From positions 806,001-870,000 of the forward strand of contig NZ_JACVMN010000002.1 in the NCBI RefSeq assembly GCF_014698935.1: a stretch of DNA of 64,000 nt, read 5' to 3'. The position numbers and the translations under genes are program-made. This document shows positions 37,089 through 45,816 of the stretch, piece after piece. Every line of letters begins with the position of its first letter. The stretch's first letter is position 1. The stretch comes from Flagellimonas sp. S3867 (lineage in GTDB: Bacteria > Bacteroidota > Bacteroidia > Flavobacteriales > Flavobacteriaceae). Under the pieces are notes generated by a model. It had not been told where the DNA came from and did not search any database. It worked only from the letters and a program-made list of their open reading frames with translations.

Positions 37089-37604
37089 ATGGAATTAAAG
37101 CTTCAGCGCTGTGTTATCGAGGATTTGGAAAAATTGGTCACGATTTCCAAAGCCACTTTTATCGATGCTTTTGAAAAGGACAACAATCCCGCCGATTTTG
37201 AGTCATACATCAATGAAGCGTTCAGTAGTGAAAGGCTTCGCTCGGAGTTGGAGAACAAGAACACACGGTTTTACTTCGTGTTTAGTGGACATGAACTTAT
37301 CGGATACTTAAAACTGAACAAAGGACCAGCCCAAAGTGATATTAAAGATGACCAATCCTTAGAATTGGAACGAATATATGTGATACAACAATTTCAAGGC
37401 AAGGGCATTGGAAATTGGCTGCTTCAACAAGTGATACAAATAGCACGCAATGAAGCATCGAACTATGTTTGGCTAGGCGTTTGGCAAAAAAACCAAGCAG
37501 CAGTCCGGTTTTACCTTAGACATGGCTTTCAAAAGTTTGATACTCACCCCTATTATATTGGGAAGGACAAACAAACCGATTGGCTAATGCGCTTAAACCT
37601 TTAA
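37089..37604 (+). CDS. GNAT-family N-acetyltransferase
   Basis: This 171-residue protein has the GNAT fold. The acetyl-CoA-binding motif A is LERIYVIQQFQGKGIGNWLL (R/Q-x-x-G-x-G as QFQGKG, about residues 96-110), followed by AVRFYLRHGFQKF, the motif B signature. The acceptor substrate is unknown; the fold is shared with spermidine and small-molecule acetyltransferases. The last 12 bp overlap the convergent small HTH-like gene. Confidence 0.88.
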   Translation: MELKLQRCVIEDLEKLVTISKATFIDAFEKDNNPADFESYINEAFSSERLRSELENKNTRFYFVFSGHELIGYLKLNKGPAQSDIKDDQSLELERIYVIQQFQGKGIGNWLLQQVIQIARNEASNYVWLGVWQKNQAAVRFYLRHGFQKFDTHPYYIGKDKQTDWLMRLNL

Positions 37605-37913
37605 AAAAGTATTTAAAAACATTGTATCTCCTTGTGCTTGAAGCTTAAAGGCGATAGAGTTTTCATAAGCGGCATGTATTAAAAGAGAAATGGCCATTGC
37701 GTTGGACTTTGTTAAACTATTAGTCCTGTACACCACATCCCTAATAGTGGAAAAACTCACATTGCTCCTTGAAGCAATATTGGCATAATCGTTTTTGGTG
37801 ACATTTCTTCGTAAGGCGGTAGAGAGTTGTTCGCTAATCGGTTTTCCGAAATCCTCTTTGGAAAATACTCTGTCGATGTTGATCACAAGACCTAAATTTT
37901 TGACTGAACCCAT
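37593..37913 (-). CDS. Small DNA-binding-like hypothetical protein
   Basis: This 106-residue protein is not a family I recognise with certainty. The segment NDYANIASRSNVSFSTIRDVVYRTNSLTKSNAM (about residues 41-73), in particular ANIASRSNVSFSTIRDVV, has the spacing of a lambda-repressor-type helix-turn-helix. It is divergent from an XRE/S24 regulator, with facing predicted promoters between them. Together they resemble a phage-type repressor pair, but no other phage gene is nearby. The gene overlaps the convergent GNAT gene end by 12 bp. Confidence 0.65.
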   Translation of the reverse strand: MGSVKNLGLVINIDRVFSKEDFGKPISEQLSTALRRNVTKNDYANIASRSNVSFSTIRDVVYRTNSLTKSNAMAISLLIHAAYENSIAFKLQAQGDTMFLNTFLKV

Positions 37914-37967
37914 ATTGATGTTTTTTGTGGTTTATCAATTAATGTGTCGGGGTCAAATCCTATTTTC

Positions 37968-37975
37968 TATATTTG
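37968..37975 (+). promoter_or_regulatory. -7 element TATATTTG for the XRE/S24 gene
   Basis: This exact TAnnTTTG lies 84 bp before the ATG at 38060. The palindrome at 37978-37994 begins 3 bp downstream, overlapping the predicted start point. Confidence 0.55.
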
Positions 37976-37977
37976 GT

Positions 37978-37994
37978 CTGTAACCCAATTACAG
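37978..37994. promoter_or_regulatory. Candidate operator palindrome CTGTAA-N5-TTACAG
   Basis: This perfect 6-5-6 inverted repeat lies directly downstream of the plus-strand -7 element and inside the predicted 5' region of the opposing transcript. It is a natural binding site for either HTH protein. Confidence 0.55.
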
Positions 37995-38020
37995 AAATGT
38001 ATATCCTAGCTGCGCAGATT

Positions 38021-38028
38021 CAAATATA
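38021..38028 (-). promoter_or_regulatory. -7 element TATATTTG for the small HTH-like gene
   Basis: On the minus strand this is the same eight bases as the plus-strand element at 37968. It predicts transcription toward 37913, overlapping the opposing transcript by about 30 nt. Confidence 0.5.
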
Positions 38029-38059
38029 CGAAAAATAACTACACATATTCAAGAAAAGT

Positions 38060-38758
38060 ATGCGAACAATTAAGCAGTTAAGACGTAAAAAAGGCATCAG
38101 TCAAACCCAATTGGCAGAAGTTGTTGGGGTAAGCCTGCGCACTGTTCAGAATTATGAGAAAAAAAATGCCAATATTCCAACCAAAAATCTGTCTAAAATT
38201 GCGGCTTACTTCGACCTGAGTATTCCCGAATTGTATTTGCAAGAAGAGCATGAAACTTATGCCGAGCAAAAAGCCTTTATAAAGCACGGTTGCATTTTCT
38301 ATCCAATGGAGGATAATAAACACCATGTTTTAACACCTTTGGTATTGGTAGAGCGCCAAAAGAACTATATAGAAAGCCTAGAAGAAACCCGCTTGGGCAA
38401 TAGTCCATATAAAACAGGTTTTATAATCGATTTTTTAGAAGATGACCCGCTTAAGGCATTCGAAGTCTCTGGTAATTCTATGAACGATGGAAGTATCAAT
38501 GCAATTCCGAATAAAGCTATTGTATTGGGAGTTAAAAAAAGAAAGGAGAACTTTACCAAAGAAAACAACATAATGATTAACAAATCATATGTTCTTGTTT
38601 GCAAAGACAGAATTATTTGCAAAAAGGTGACCGGTTTCAATGCTTCAAAAAAAGCTATTCAATGTCAAAACTTAAATACTTCTCCCGAATACCAGGATTT
38701 TGATTTAGCGCTGGATGATATCTTGGAAATTTTTAGAATTGTCAAAAAACAACTATAG
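38060..38758 (+). CDS. XRE-family regulator with S24 (LexA-like) C-terminal domain
   Basis: This 232-residue protein has an N-terminal XRE helix-turn-helix (about residues 3-58, GISQTQLAEVVGVSLRTVQN) and a C-terminal S24 domain with VSGNSMND (Ser140) and IICKKV (Lys188/189) at the serine-lysine dyad positions. The Ala-Gly or Cys-Gly self-cleavage site expected in LexA/CI is not obvious, so autocleavage is uncertain. It is likely a phage-repressor-like switch protein divergent from the 106-residue protein. No SOS or phage genes are adjacent. Confidence 0.88.
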   Translation: MRTIKQLRRKKGISQTQLAEVVGVSLRTVQNYEKKNANIPTKNLSKIAAYFDLSIPELYLQEEHETYAEQKAFIKHGCIFYPMEDNKHHVLTPLVLVERQKNYIESLEETRLGNSPYKTGFIIDFLEDDPLKAFEVSGNSMNDGSINAIPNKAIVLGVKKRKENFTKENNIMINKSYVLVCKDRIICKKVTGFNASKKAIQCQNLNTSPEYQDFDLALDDILEIFRIVKKQL

Positions 38759-38835
38759 ATTTTACTTCTTAGATTGTTCTGAGTTTATCAAAGTACAATT
38801 AAGAGGTTGACACTAATTGTACAAATTTTCACGAA

Positions 38836-38858
38836 TGTCATCCTGAGCCTGTCGAAGG
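38836..38858 (+). repeat. Dispersed repeat copy 4
   Basis: TGTCATCCTGAGCCTGTCGA plus AGG lies in the spacer between the convergent XRE/S24 and aminotransferase genes, 4 bp before the end of the latter. Confidence 0.85.
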
Positions 38859-38862
38859 ACAA

Positions 38863-40008
38863 TTAGATCTGAAGTAAAATTTCAGCAGCTTGATCTAAAA
38901 CGTCTTCAGTCTTCGTAAAGCAAAAGCGAAGGAACTTTTTATCATAGTCTTTTCCGCAAAACACAGAAACCGGAATACTCGCAAGTTTATGTTCCTTAAT
39001 TAATCGTTCTGCAAAATCGGTGTCTTTCTCTTTCGTAATATTTGAATAGTCCAACAACTGAAAATAAGTGCCGGCGGAAGGCGCAATGTTGAAACGGGAA
39101 TCTTGGATGGCATTTAAAAAGTAATCCCTTTTTTCTTGATAGAAGTTTCCAAGGTTTAAATAATGCTCTGGATATTTTAAATACTCAGCCAACGCAATTT
39201 GGATAGCATGGTTCACGGAGAAAACGTTAAACTGATGCACTTTTTGAAACTCTTGCATCAATGGTTTGGGTGCCGTACAATATCCCATTTTCCATCCCGT
39301 CGCATGAAAGGTTTTTCCAAACGAAGAACAGATAATGCTTCGTGAAGCCAAGTCAGTATATTTGGCAGCACTCTCGTGTTGTTTTCCATCAAAAACAATA
39401 TGTTCATAAACCTCATCGCTAAGCAGGAGAATGTCGGTTCCCTTAAGAATTTCTTGAAGTTGTAGCATATCGTTTTCAGACCAAATAGTGCCCGTAGGGT
39501 TATGAGGGGTGTTAATGATCACCATTCTGGTCTTGGGCCCAATTACGGATTTAAATTTCTGCCAGTTCATTTTAAAAGCATTACCCTCAAGAGCTACCTG
39601 AACAATTTTACCACCAAAAAGTTCGATGCAAGGTTCGTAACTATCATAAGCCGGTTTAATCACAACCACCTCATCTCCGGGGTGAACAAATGTCGAAATA
39701 GTTGTAAAAATGGCCTGTGTGGCGCCGGCGGTAATTATGATTTCAGATTCTGGATGATAGTATTTTCCATATAAGCTTTCAATCTTTTCCGATATCGTTT
39801 CACGAAGAGAAAAGGCACCTTGCATAGGGGCGTATTGATTGTAGCCTTTGGTAAAAGCTTGAGTCACCAACTGCAAAAGTTTTGGGTCAGGATCAAAATT
39901 GGGAAATCCCTGGGACAGATTCACTGCATTATGAGCATTGGCCAACTGACCAATAGTGGTAAATATGGTGGTGCCCACATTAGGCAATTTGGATTTGATT
40001 TTATTCAT
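38863..40008 (-). CDS. PLP-dependent methionine aminotransferase-like (fold type I)
   Basis: This 381-residue class I/II aminotransferase has NLSQGFPNFDPDP near the start, the substrate loop NTPHNPTGTIW (about residue 167), YEHIVFDG, and the PLP-binding SSFGKTFHATGWKMGY with Lys at about residue 233. It is closest to the YbdL/kynurenine-glutamine type that transaminates methionine and aromatic amino acids. ATG at 40008 is chosen over a TTG three bases upstream. It overlaps the vsr stop by 8 bp, so the two genes are co-transcribed. Confidence 0.92.
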   Translation of the reverse strand: MNKIKSKLPNVGTTIFTTIGQLANAHNAVNLSQGFPNFDPDPKLLQLVTQAFTKGYNQYAPMQGAFSLRETISEKIESLYGKYYHPESEIIITAGATQAIFTTISTFVHPGDEVVVIKPAYDSYEPCIELFGGKIVQVALEGNAFKMNWQKFKSVIGPKTRMVIINTPHNPTGTIWSENDMLQLQEILKGTDILLLSDEVYEHIVFDGKQHESAAKYTDLASRSIICSSFGKTFHATGWKMGYCTAPKPLMQEFQKVHQFNVFSVNHAIQIALAEYLKYPEHYLNLGNFYQEKRDYFLNAIQDSRFNIAPSAGTYFQLLDYSNITKEKDTDFAERLIKEHKLASIPVSVFCGKDYDKKFLRFCFTKTEDVLDQAAEILLQI

Positions 40009-40480
40009 CAATGGAATGGCTATTTAATGACTTTAGGACTTTTTGCAAACAAGCGTCCAGATTTTTCTTTATCTCGCTTTCCCAAAATCGGAATATGGTA
40101 TAGCCCATTTCCTCAAGGGCAGAATTGACTTCTTGATCTCGTTGAATGTTGCGTTCGATTTTCGGAATCCAGAATTCACGATTGGTCTTTATTTTTCGTT
40201 TACGTTCTTCCCAATTGTGACCATGCCAGAACTCGCCATCAATAAAAATCACGGTCTTATATTTTTTTAGGACAATGTCCGGTTTACCAATGAGCTTTTT
40301 ATAATCGATACGATAGCGATAACCAGCTGCCCACAACGCTTTCCGGAAAGCCAGTTCCGGCTTGGTGTTTTTACCACGGATCTTACCCATGATTTTGGAG
40401 CGCTCAGGAGTAGTGTAAAAACCAGATTCCTCATTAAAACGAGGAACTTTGATACGTTCTTCCGGGTACTTTTTGGACAT
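40001..40480 (-). CDS. vsr: Vsr-family very short patch repair endonuclease
   Basis: This 159-residue nuclease has family motifs RSKIMGKIRGKNTKPELAFR (Glu42), GYRYRIDYKKLIGKPDIVL with metal-binding Asp68, and FIDGEFWHGHNW with catalytic-region His86/His88. Vsr nicks T:G mismatches made when 5-methylcytosine deaminates. The zinc cysteines of E. coli Vsr appear replaced: Glu83 and Trp90 in the FWH segment and Ser135 in RFWESE. No cytosine methyltransferase is in the window, so the partner is elsewhere or lost. It overlaps the aminotransferase by 8 bp. Confidence 0.9.
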   Translation of the reverse strand: MSKKYPEERIKVPRFNEESGFYTTPERSKIMGKIRGKNTKPELAFRKALWAAGYRYRIDYKKLIGKPDIVLKKYKTVIFIDGEFWHGHNWEERKRKIKTNREFWIPKIERNIQRDQEVNSALEEMGYTIFRFWESEIKKNLDACLQKVLKSLNSHSIDE

Positions 40481-40495
40481 TGATAATGATTATTT

Positions 40496-41371
40496 TCAGG
40501 GCTTCTTTAAAACTTCCAATTTATACCCCACTCCATGAACGTTAAGAATGTTTATATGATCATCCTCCTTAAATTTCTTTCTAAGTTTTGAAATAAAAGT
40601 GTCCAAACTTCTACCGACAAAGACACCCTTGTCTTCCCATACCTCTTTTAATAAAAAATCACGCTTTACCACTTCGTTAGGATTGGCACAAAAAATTTGG
40701 AGCAATTCAGATTCTTTGGAAGTAAGCTTAATATTTAAGTCATTCTTTACCAATTCATTTTGATCCTTATAGAACTTATAATCCCCAATGGCCATAAATG
40801 TCAATGCACCATGCGTTTCCGTTACCTGTCTCTTTTTCGTCCAATAAAGTAAAGCCATGCCCATTATTCCCAAAAGAACCAACGCATACCAAGAAGGCCC
40901 AAAATTTAATCCCATTAATGTAACATTATTGCTGAAAGACACTTTAATTGCATAACAACCTATAGGTAGTTCCCGTCCTAAACAGGGAACGATGTTTTTT
41001 TCTTCGTTGTTGGATGCAGAATAGCTGTAGGAGACCTCTTGGCTTTTGCAATCGATTACCTCTACCAAGTATTCATTAGGAAGTTCTAAAGCATCAAAAT
41101 TTTCTGTGATTGCTTTTACTAGGCTATCCGGTGCTATTGATAGCTCTTTTTGAAATGATAGTTCAAAACTATTTTTCTTGGGTTGAGTCACTGGCAAAAC
41201 CAGGGAGGTAGAGTCATTGCTTTGCAATAACAATGTGTTACCAGTATTTCTTAACGCAACTTTGGCCAGACTTGAGAAAGATTCATTAGTATCATTTGTT
41301 GCATAACCGCTTATTACAAATGCAAGCACTATCAAAAAGAATGAAAAAATAAGATAAGTAAGCGTTTTCAT
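40496..41371 (-). CDS. Membrane-bound winged-helix transcriptional regulator
   Basis: This 291-residue protein has an N-terminal signal-anchor (YLIFSFFLIVLAFVISGY, about residues 5-22), an extracytoplasmic domain (about 25-165) with Cys in VIDCKSQ, PCLGRE and IGCYAI, and a second helix (about 170-190, WYALVLLGIMGMALLYW). A C-terminal OmpR/PhoB winged helix (about 205-290, ending ILNVHGVGYKLEV) follows. The DNA-binding domain is C-terminal, opposite to ToxR/CadC. It probably senses an envelope signal and controls the divergent YceI gene. The start is set at 41371 to match the signal-anchor. Confidence 0.85.
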   Translation of the reverse strand: MKTLTYLIFSFFLIVLAFVISGYATNDTNESFSSLAKVALRNTGNTLLLQSNDSTSLVLPVTQPKKNSFELSFQKELSIAPDSLVKAITENFDALELPNEYLVEVIDCKSQEVSYSYSASNNEEKNIVPCLGRELPIGCYAIKVSFSNNVTLMGLNFGPSWYALVLLGIMGMALLYWTKKRQVTETHGALTFMAIGDYKFYKDQNELVKNDLNIKLTSKESELLQIFCANPNEVVKRDFLLKEVWEDKGVFVGRSLDTFISKLRKKFKEDDHINILNVHGVGYKLEVLKKP

Positions 41372-41436
41372 TTTTATAAAATTTCGCAGGCGAAAAATTG
41401 CATTTTTTTGCACTTCATTTACATTTTATTCACGAC

Positions 41437-41451
41437 TTGGGAGTTGCCCAA
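41437..41451. promoter_or_regulatory. Palindrome TTGGG-N5-CCCAA upstream of the YceI promoter
   Basis: This perfect 5-5-5 inverted repeat ends 3 bp before the -7 element at 41455. It is a possible activator or repressor site for the divergent winged-helix protein. Confidence 0.45.
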
Positions 41452-41454
41452 TGC

Positions 41455-41462
41455 TAGTTTTG
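41455..41462 (+). promoter_or_regulatory. -7 element TAGTTTTG for the YceI gene
   Basis: This exact TAnnTTTG lies 16 bp before the ATG at 41479. A second inverted repeat, TTGTCC-N8-GGACAA at 41460-41479, overlaps its end and reaches the start codon. The leader would be very short. Confidence 0.55.
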
Positions 41463-41478
41463 TCCCAAAATCAGGACA

Positions 41479-42066
41479 ATGAAAAAAATCATCATCTTAT
41501 TGGTAAGCATTAGCACTATTTCAATAGCGCAAGGACAAGGTACTATAAAAATTGACACAGCAAAGAGTGTGATCAAGTGGAAAGGATCCAATCTTTTTAA
41601 GTTTAACCAACATTACGGCACTGTGAAGTTCTCAAGCGGGGAGATTTCTATGAATGAGGATGGAATATCTGGAGGAAAATTTGTTGTGGATATGAACAGC
41701 ATAATGAATACCGATGGTAAATACAATGAAATGTTGGTTTCCCATCTAAAGCATCAAGATTTTTTCGATGTTGAAAAACATCCAGAGGCTAAATTGGAGA
41801 TCCGCCAAATAAAACATGGAGACAATGGGCAGATAGAAATTGATGCTTTGTTAACCATAAAAGGAATTTCCAGACCCATAAAATTTAGTTCTACCTGGGA
41901 AAAAGGACCCAATGAAACTATGCTTAAATCAAAATTTATAATTGATAGAACACGATGGGGCATCAGTTACGAATCCAAAGGAATAATCGGGAGTGTCAAA
42001 GATGATATCATTTCTGATGCCATTGAATTTGAGGTAATCCTGGTTTTTGGATTTCGAGGATGTTGA
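41479..42066 (+). CDS. YceI-family secreted lipocalin-like protein
   Basis: This 195-residue protein has a signal peptide (about residues 1-19, ending AQGQG) and the YceI beta-barrel: DTAKSVIKWKGSNLFKFNQH, VDMNSIMN, LLVSHLKHQDFFDVEKHP-like (here MLVSHLKHQDFFDVEKHP) and LTIKGISRPIKF. The family binds long lipids or isoprenoids in a hydrophobic barrel in the periplasm. It is divergent from a membrane-bound winged-helix regulator whose palindromes lie in the promoter. A terminator follows. Confidence 0.92.
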   Translation: MKKIIILLVSISTISIAQGQGTIKIDTAKSVIKWKGSNLFKFNQHYGTVKFSSGEISMNEDGISGGKFVVDMNSIMNTDGKYNEMLVSHLKHQDFFDVEKHPEAKLEIRQIKHGDNGQIEIDALLTIKGISRPIKFSSTWEKGPNETMLKSKFIIDRTRWGISYESKGIIGSVKDDIISDAIEFEVILVFGFRGC

Positions 42067-42085
42067 TTGCTAAGAGTTAAAGCAT

Positions 42086-42125
42086 TAAAAAAGCCCAAAC
42101 TCCATTTGGAATTTGGGCTTTTTCA
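42086..42125. terminator. Bidirectional terminator between YceI and sdhB
   Basis: AAAAAGCCCAAA and TTTGGGCTTTTT pair around a 12 nt loop, with A-tract and T-tract on both sides. It can serve the plus-strand YceI gene and the minus-strand sdhCAB operon. Confidence 0.9.
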
Positions 42126-42149
42126 ATATTCTATTTTCGGTTACGTTCC

Positions 42150-42896
42150 TTATCCCTTAACGGAAGCTGAAAGATACTCACGGTTCATGCGTGCAATGTT
42201 CTCCAAGGAAATGCCTTTAGGACATTCGATTTCACAAGCCCCCGTATTGGTACAATTCCCAAAACCTTCCAAGTCCATTTGACGCACCATGTTTTGTACC
42301 CGGTCTGCAGCCTCTACCTGTCCTTGAGGTAATAAAGCGAACTGAGAAACTTTTGCGGAGGTAAATAGCATGGCACTTGCATTTTTACAGGCAGCTACGC
42401 AGGCACCACAACCAATGCAGGTTGCAGCATCCATGGCCGCATCAGCCGCATGCTTATCAATAGGAATGGCATTTGCATCCACAGTATTTCCAGAAGTGTT
42501 GACCGAAATATACCCACCAGCTTGCTGAATACGTTCAAATGCATTTCTATCTACAATCAAATCCTTGATTACGGGAAAAGCTTTCGCTCTAAACGGTTCA
42601 ATAACAATAGTATCTCCATCATTGAACTTACGCATATGCAATTGGCAAGTAGTGATCAATCTGTCAGGTCCATGTGGCTCTCCATTGATTTGCAATGAGC
42701 AAGTTCCACAAATACCTTCCCTACAATCGTGGTCAAATTCAACAGGCTCTTCACCTTTTGAAATAAGCTCTTCATTGAGGATGTCCAGCATTTCCAAAAA
42801 AGACATATCTCCTTCAACCCCATCAAGTGTATAATCTACCATTTGACCTTTTGAAGAAGCGTCTTTTTGACGCCATATTTTTAATGTTAGCTTCAT
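42150..42896 (-). CDS. sdhB: Succinate dehydrogenase iron-sulfur subunit
   Basis: This 248-residue protein carries three clusters. The N-terminal [2Fe-2S] motif is [15 protein letters not shown] with a later Cys in TTCQLH. The [4Fe-4S] and [3Fe-4S] motifs are [13 protein letters not shown] and [15 protein letters not shown]. It passes electrons from SdhA to the quinone in SdhC. It lies 5 bp downstream of sdhA and is the last gene of the sdhCAB operon. Confidence 0.97.
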   Translation of the reverse strand: MKLTLKIWRQKDASSKGQMVDYTLDGVEGDMSFLEMLDILNEELISKGEEPVEFDHDCREGICGTCSLQINGEPHGPDRLITTCQLHMRKFNDGDTIVIEPFRAKAFPVIKDLIVDRNAFERIQQAGGYISVNTSGNTVDANAIPIDKHAADAAMDAATCIGCGACVAACKNASAMLFTSAKVSQFALLPQGQVEAADRVQNMVRQMDLEGFGNCTNTGACEIECPKGISLENIARMNREYLSASVKG

Positions 42897-42901
42897 AACT
42901 T

Positions 42902-44905
42902 TTATTTGTAAGAACGCGTCTTTAATTCAATGTTTTCGTAAACCAAATCTTCTTTGTGCAATTCAGCATCTTTGGGTTCACCCTTAAATTCCCAAGCAGC
43001 TACGTACTTAAAGTTTTTATCATCACGCAGTGCCTCGCCTTCCTCGGTTTGGTATTCTTCACGGAAGTGACCTCCACACGATTCATTTCTGTGTAGCGCA
43101 TCCTTGGCAAATAATTCACCAAGCTCCATAAAATCGGCAACCCTTCCAGCCTTTTCAAGTTCTTGATTTTTGGACCCAGCTTCTCCTGGAATTTTTACAT
43201 TTTCCCAAAAGTCTTTGCGCAATTCTGAAATCTCCTTGATGGCCTCTTTCAAATCTTTTTCGTTTCTGGACATACCACATTTGTTCCACATGATCTTGCC
43301 CAGTTTCTTGTGGTAATAATCCACAGAGTGGATTCCAGTTCCCGACATCAATTTTTCCATACGGTCACGCACTTCTTTTTCCACGGCATCAAATTCCGGA
43401 GAATCTGTTGGAATAGGTCCGGTTCGGATATCATCGGAAAGATAATCGCCAATGGTGTATGGCAGAACGAAATAACCGTCGGCCAAACCTTGCATCAATG
43501 CCGAAGCTCCCAAACGGTTGGCACCATGATCGCTAAAATTGGCCTCACCGGCACAATAGCAGCCTTCAATGGTTGTCTGCAGGTTATAATCAACCCAAAG
43601 TCCGCCCATAGTATAGTGTACCGCGGGATAGATCATCATTGGGGTTTTATATGGATTTTCATCCACAATTTTTTCATACATCTGGAAGAGGTTTCCGTAT
43701 TTGGCTTCTATGACCTCTTCTCCCAATTTGATTATGGTTTCCTTATCCGGATCTTTAATACCGGATGTCAGTGCTTTTTCTTTTCCGTAACGTTGAATGG
43801 CAGCAGCAAAATCAAGATAAACAGCTTCTCCCGTTTTGTTGACACCAAATCCGGCATCACAACGTTCCTTTGCTGCCCTTGAAGCCACATCGCGAGGTAC
43901 GAGATTACCAAATGCAGGATATCTTCGTTCCAAATAATAATCGCGCTCTTCTTCACCAAGTTGTGTGGGTTTCAATTTTCCTTCTCGGATGGCAACAGCA
44001 TCTTCCTTGCGTTTGGGTACCCAAATACGGCCATCATTCCGAAGGGATTCGGACATCAAGGTCAGTTTGGATTGATGTTCTCCTGAAACAGGAATACAGG
44101 TAGGGTGAATTTGTGTATAGCAAGGATTGGCAAAAAACGCACCTTTTCTGTGTGCTCGCCATGCTGCGGTTACATTACTTCCCATGGCATTTGTGGAAAG
44201 GAAGAAAACATTCCCATATCCACCTGTGGCCAAAACCACGGCATGGGCACTGTGTCTTTGGATTTCACCGGAAACCAAATCCCTTGCAATGATTCCACGA
44301 GCTTTTCCATCAACCAAAACCAAATCCATCATTTCATGACGGTTATAGGCTTGGATTTTTCCACGGTTGATTTGACGGTTCATGGCAGCGTATGCACCCA
44401 ACAATAATTGTTGACCTGTCTGTCCCTTTGCATAAAAAGTTCTGGAAACCAAAACCCCTCCAAAGGAGCGGTTGTCCAAAAGTCCGCCATATTCACGTGC
44501 AAAAGGAACTCCTTGTGCCACACATTGATCTATGATGTTTACGGATTCTTCGGCCAAACGATACACGTTTGCTTCCCTGGATCGGTAGTCACCACCTTTA
44601 ATGGTATCGTAGAATAATCGGTAATGGCTATCACCATCGCCTTGATAGTTTTTTGCGGCATTGATTCCACCTTGGGCGGCAATGGAGTGTGCTCGTCGTG
44701 GTGAATCTTGATAGCAGAATGTTTTTACGTTATAACCCAATTCGGCCAAAGTTGCCGCTGCGGCCCCACCTGCCAATCCTGTTCCCACAACAATGATATC
44801 AATGTTTCTTTTGTTAGCGGGGTTTACAAGATCAATGTCATTCTTATGCTTGGTCCATTTATCGGCCAAAGGACCGGATGGAGTTTTAGAATCCAATATG
44901 CCCAT
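42902..44905 (-). CDS. sdhA: Succinate dehydrogenase flavoprotein subunit
   Basis: This 667-residue subunit covalently binds FAD and oxidises succinate to fumarate. Visible motifs include the dinucleotide fold [20 protein letters not shown] (about residues 40-59), the FAD-linking His in [11 protein letters not shown], and the active-site region with GLWVDYNLQ and [18 protein letters not shown]. It is longer than alpha-proteobacterial SdhA, as usual for the B-type enzymes of Bacteroidota. It is 2 bp from sdhC and 5 bp from sdhB, so it is in one operon. Confidence 0.97.
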   Translation of the reverse strand: MGILDSKTPSGPLADKWTKHKNDIDLVNPANKRNIDIIVVGTGLAGGAAAATLAELGYNVKTFCYQDSPRRAHSIAAQGGINAAKNYQGDGDSHYRLFYDTIKGGDYRSREANVYRLAEESVNIIDQCVAQGVPFAREYGGLLDNRSFGGVLVSRTFYAKGQTGQQLLLGAYAAMNRQINRGKIQAYNRHEMMDLVLVDGKARGIIARDLVSGEIQRHSAHAVVLATGGYGNVFFLSTNAMGSNVTAAWRAHRKGAFFANPCYTQIHPTCIPVSGEHQSKLTLMSESLRNDGRIWVPKRKEDAVAIREGKLKPTQLGEEERDYYLERRYPAFGNLVPRDVASRAAKERCDAGFGVNKTGEAVYLDFAAAIQRYGKEKALTSGIKDPDKETIIKLGEEVIEAKYGNLFQMYEKIVDENPYKTPMMIYPAVHYTMGGLWVDYNLQTTIEGCYCAGEANFSDHGANRLGASALMQGLADGYFVLPYTIGDYLSDDIRTGPIPTDSPEFDAVEKEVRDRMEKLMSGTGIHSVDYYHKKLGKIMWNKCGMSRNEKDLKEAIKEISELRKDFWENVKIPGEAGSKNQELEKAGRVADFMELGELFAKDALHRNESCGGHFREEYQTEEGEALRDDKNFKYVAAWEFKGEPKDAELHKEDLVYENIELKTRSYK

Positions 44906-44907
44906 AA

Positions 44908-45576
44908 TTAATGTGTTATTGGGTTAAGGTGATGGTATAAAGCGATAAAAGCAAATGCTAATGGTACCACTACTGCGAATAATTTTGTAAAAGTTTTTAG
45001 TGCTGGGGTATACTTGTTGTTGACCCCCATGCTTTGAAGCGATGAAGAAAAGCCATGCCATAAATGCAAGCTCAGTAACACAAATGAAATCACATAAATA
45101 ATTGTACGCCATAAAGGAGCAAATTTTTCTACGGTTTCGGCATAATATCGTGTTGGATTTTCAGGACTCACTTCAATATACTTATAGGTCATTTCATGAA
45201 TCCAGAAATCATAAAAATGAAGTCCCAAGAACGCCAAAATAACCAATCCTGAATAAATCATGTTTCTAGATACCCATGGCGCATTAGCGCTGCCTTTGTA
45301 TTGAACATAACCTACTCCCCTGGCATTTCTATTTTGAATCTCAAGAACAAAACCCATTACAAAATGTACAATGACTCCTGCAATCAAAATGGGCTGCATG
45401 ATATATTGCACCAAAACATTGTAGCCCATGAAATGGGATGCTTCATTGAAAAAATCTGGAGAGATTACGGATGCTAGGTTGATGGTGACGTGTATTACAA
45501 GAAAAGATACTAGGAAAAGTCCCGAAAGTGCCATCACTACTTTACGGGCAATCGAAGATTTTATCAATCCACTCAT
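44908..45576 (-). CDS. sdhC: Succinate dehydrogenase cytochrome b subunit
   Basis: This 222-residue membrane anchor has five helices. Histidines placed to ligate two b hemes are visible in [38 protein letters not shown] and [11 protein letters not shown] single five-helix C subunit without SdhD identifies a type-B succinate dehydrogenase or fumarate reductase-like complex reducing menaquinone. ATG at 45576 is preferred over an in-frame site at 45597, giving [12 protein letters not shown]. It heads the operon. Confidence 0.95.
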   Translation of the reverse strand: MSGLIKSSIARKVVMALSGLFLVSFLVIHVTINLASVISPDFFNEASHFMGYNVLVQYIMQPILIAGVIVHFVMGFVLEIQNRNARGVGYVQYKGSANAPWVSRNMIYSGLVILAFLGLHFYDFWIHEMTYKYIEVSPENPTRYYAETVEKFAPLWRTIIYVISFVLLSLHLWHGFSSSLQSMGVNNKYTPALKTFTKLFAVVVPLAFAFIALYHHLNPITH

Positions 45577-45594
45577 TAGTGTTGGTTTTATATA

Positions 45595-45602
45595 CAAATT
45601 TA
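45595..45602 (-). promoter_or_regulatory. -7 element TAAATTTG for sdhCAB
   Basis: On the minus strand this matches TAnnTTTG and lies 18 bp before the sdhC ATG, giving a short leader. A TTG lies about 20 bp upstream at the -33 position. The remainder of 45603-45816 shows no further feature. Confidence 0.6.
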
Positions 45603-45816
45603 CGGCACGGCCTAGTTTTTAACAAGCATTAAACCTTGTAAAATGGGTTATTTAGACCGATTTTAAGCTGTATGTTAGTTTATTCAGCCAATTGATTGAA
45701 AAGGATTTCTATGGCCTACAAAACTTGGTCGCATTTATGGCTTAAAATTTCAATTTCAAGGCAATTCTGCAAATTTTATCCGATATTAAGGTCGTTTTAT
45801 AACTAAACCAAACTAA

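Noticed and set aside
43310..43882. Plus-strand open frame opposite sdhA
   Set aside because: It is antisense to the well-conserved sdhA, with no family motif.
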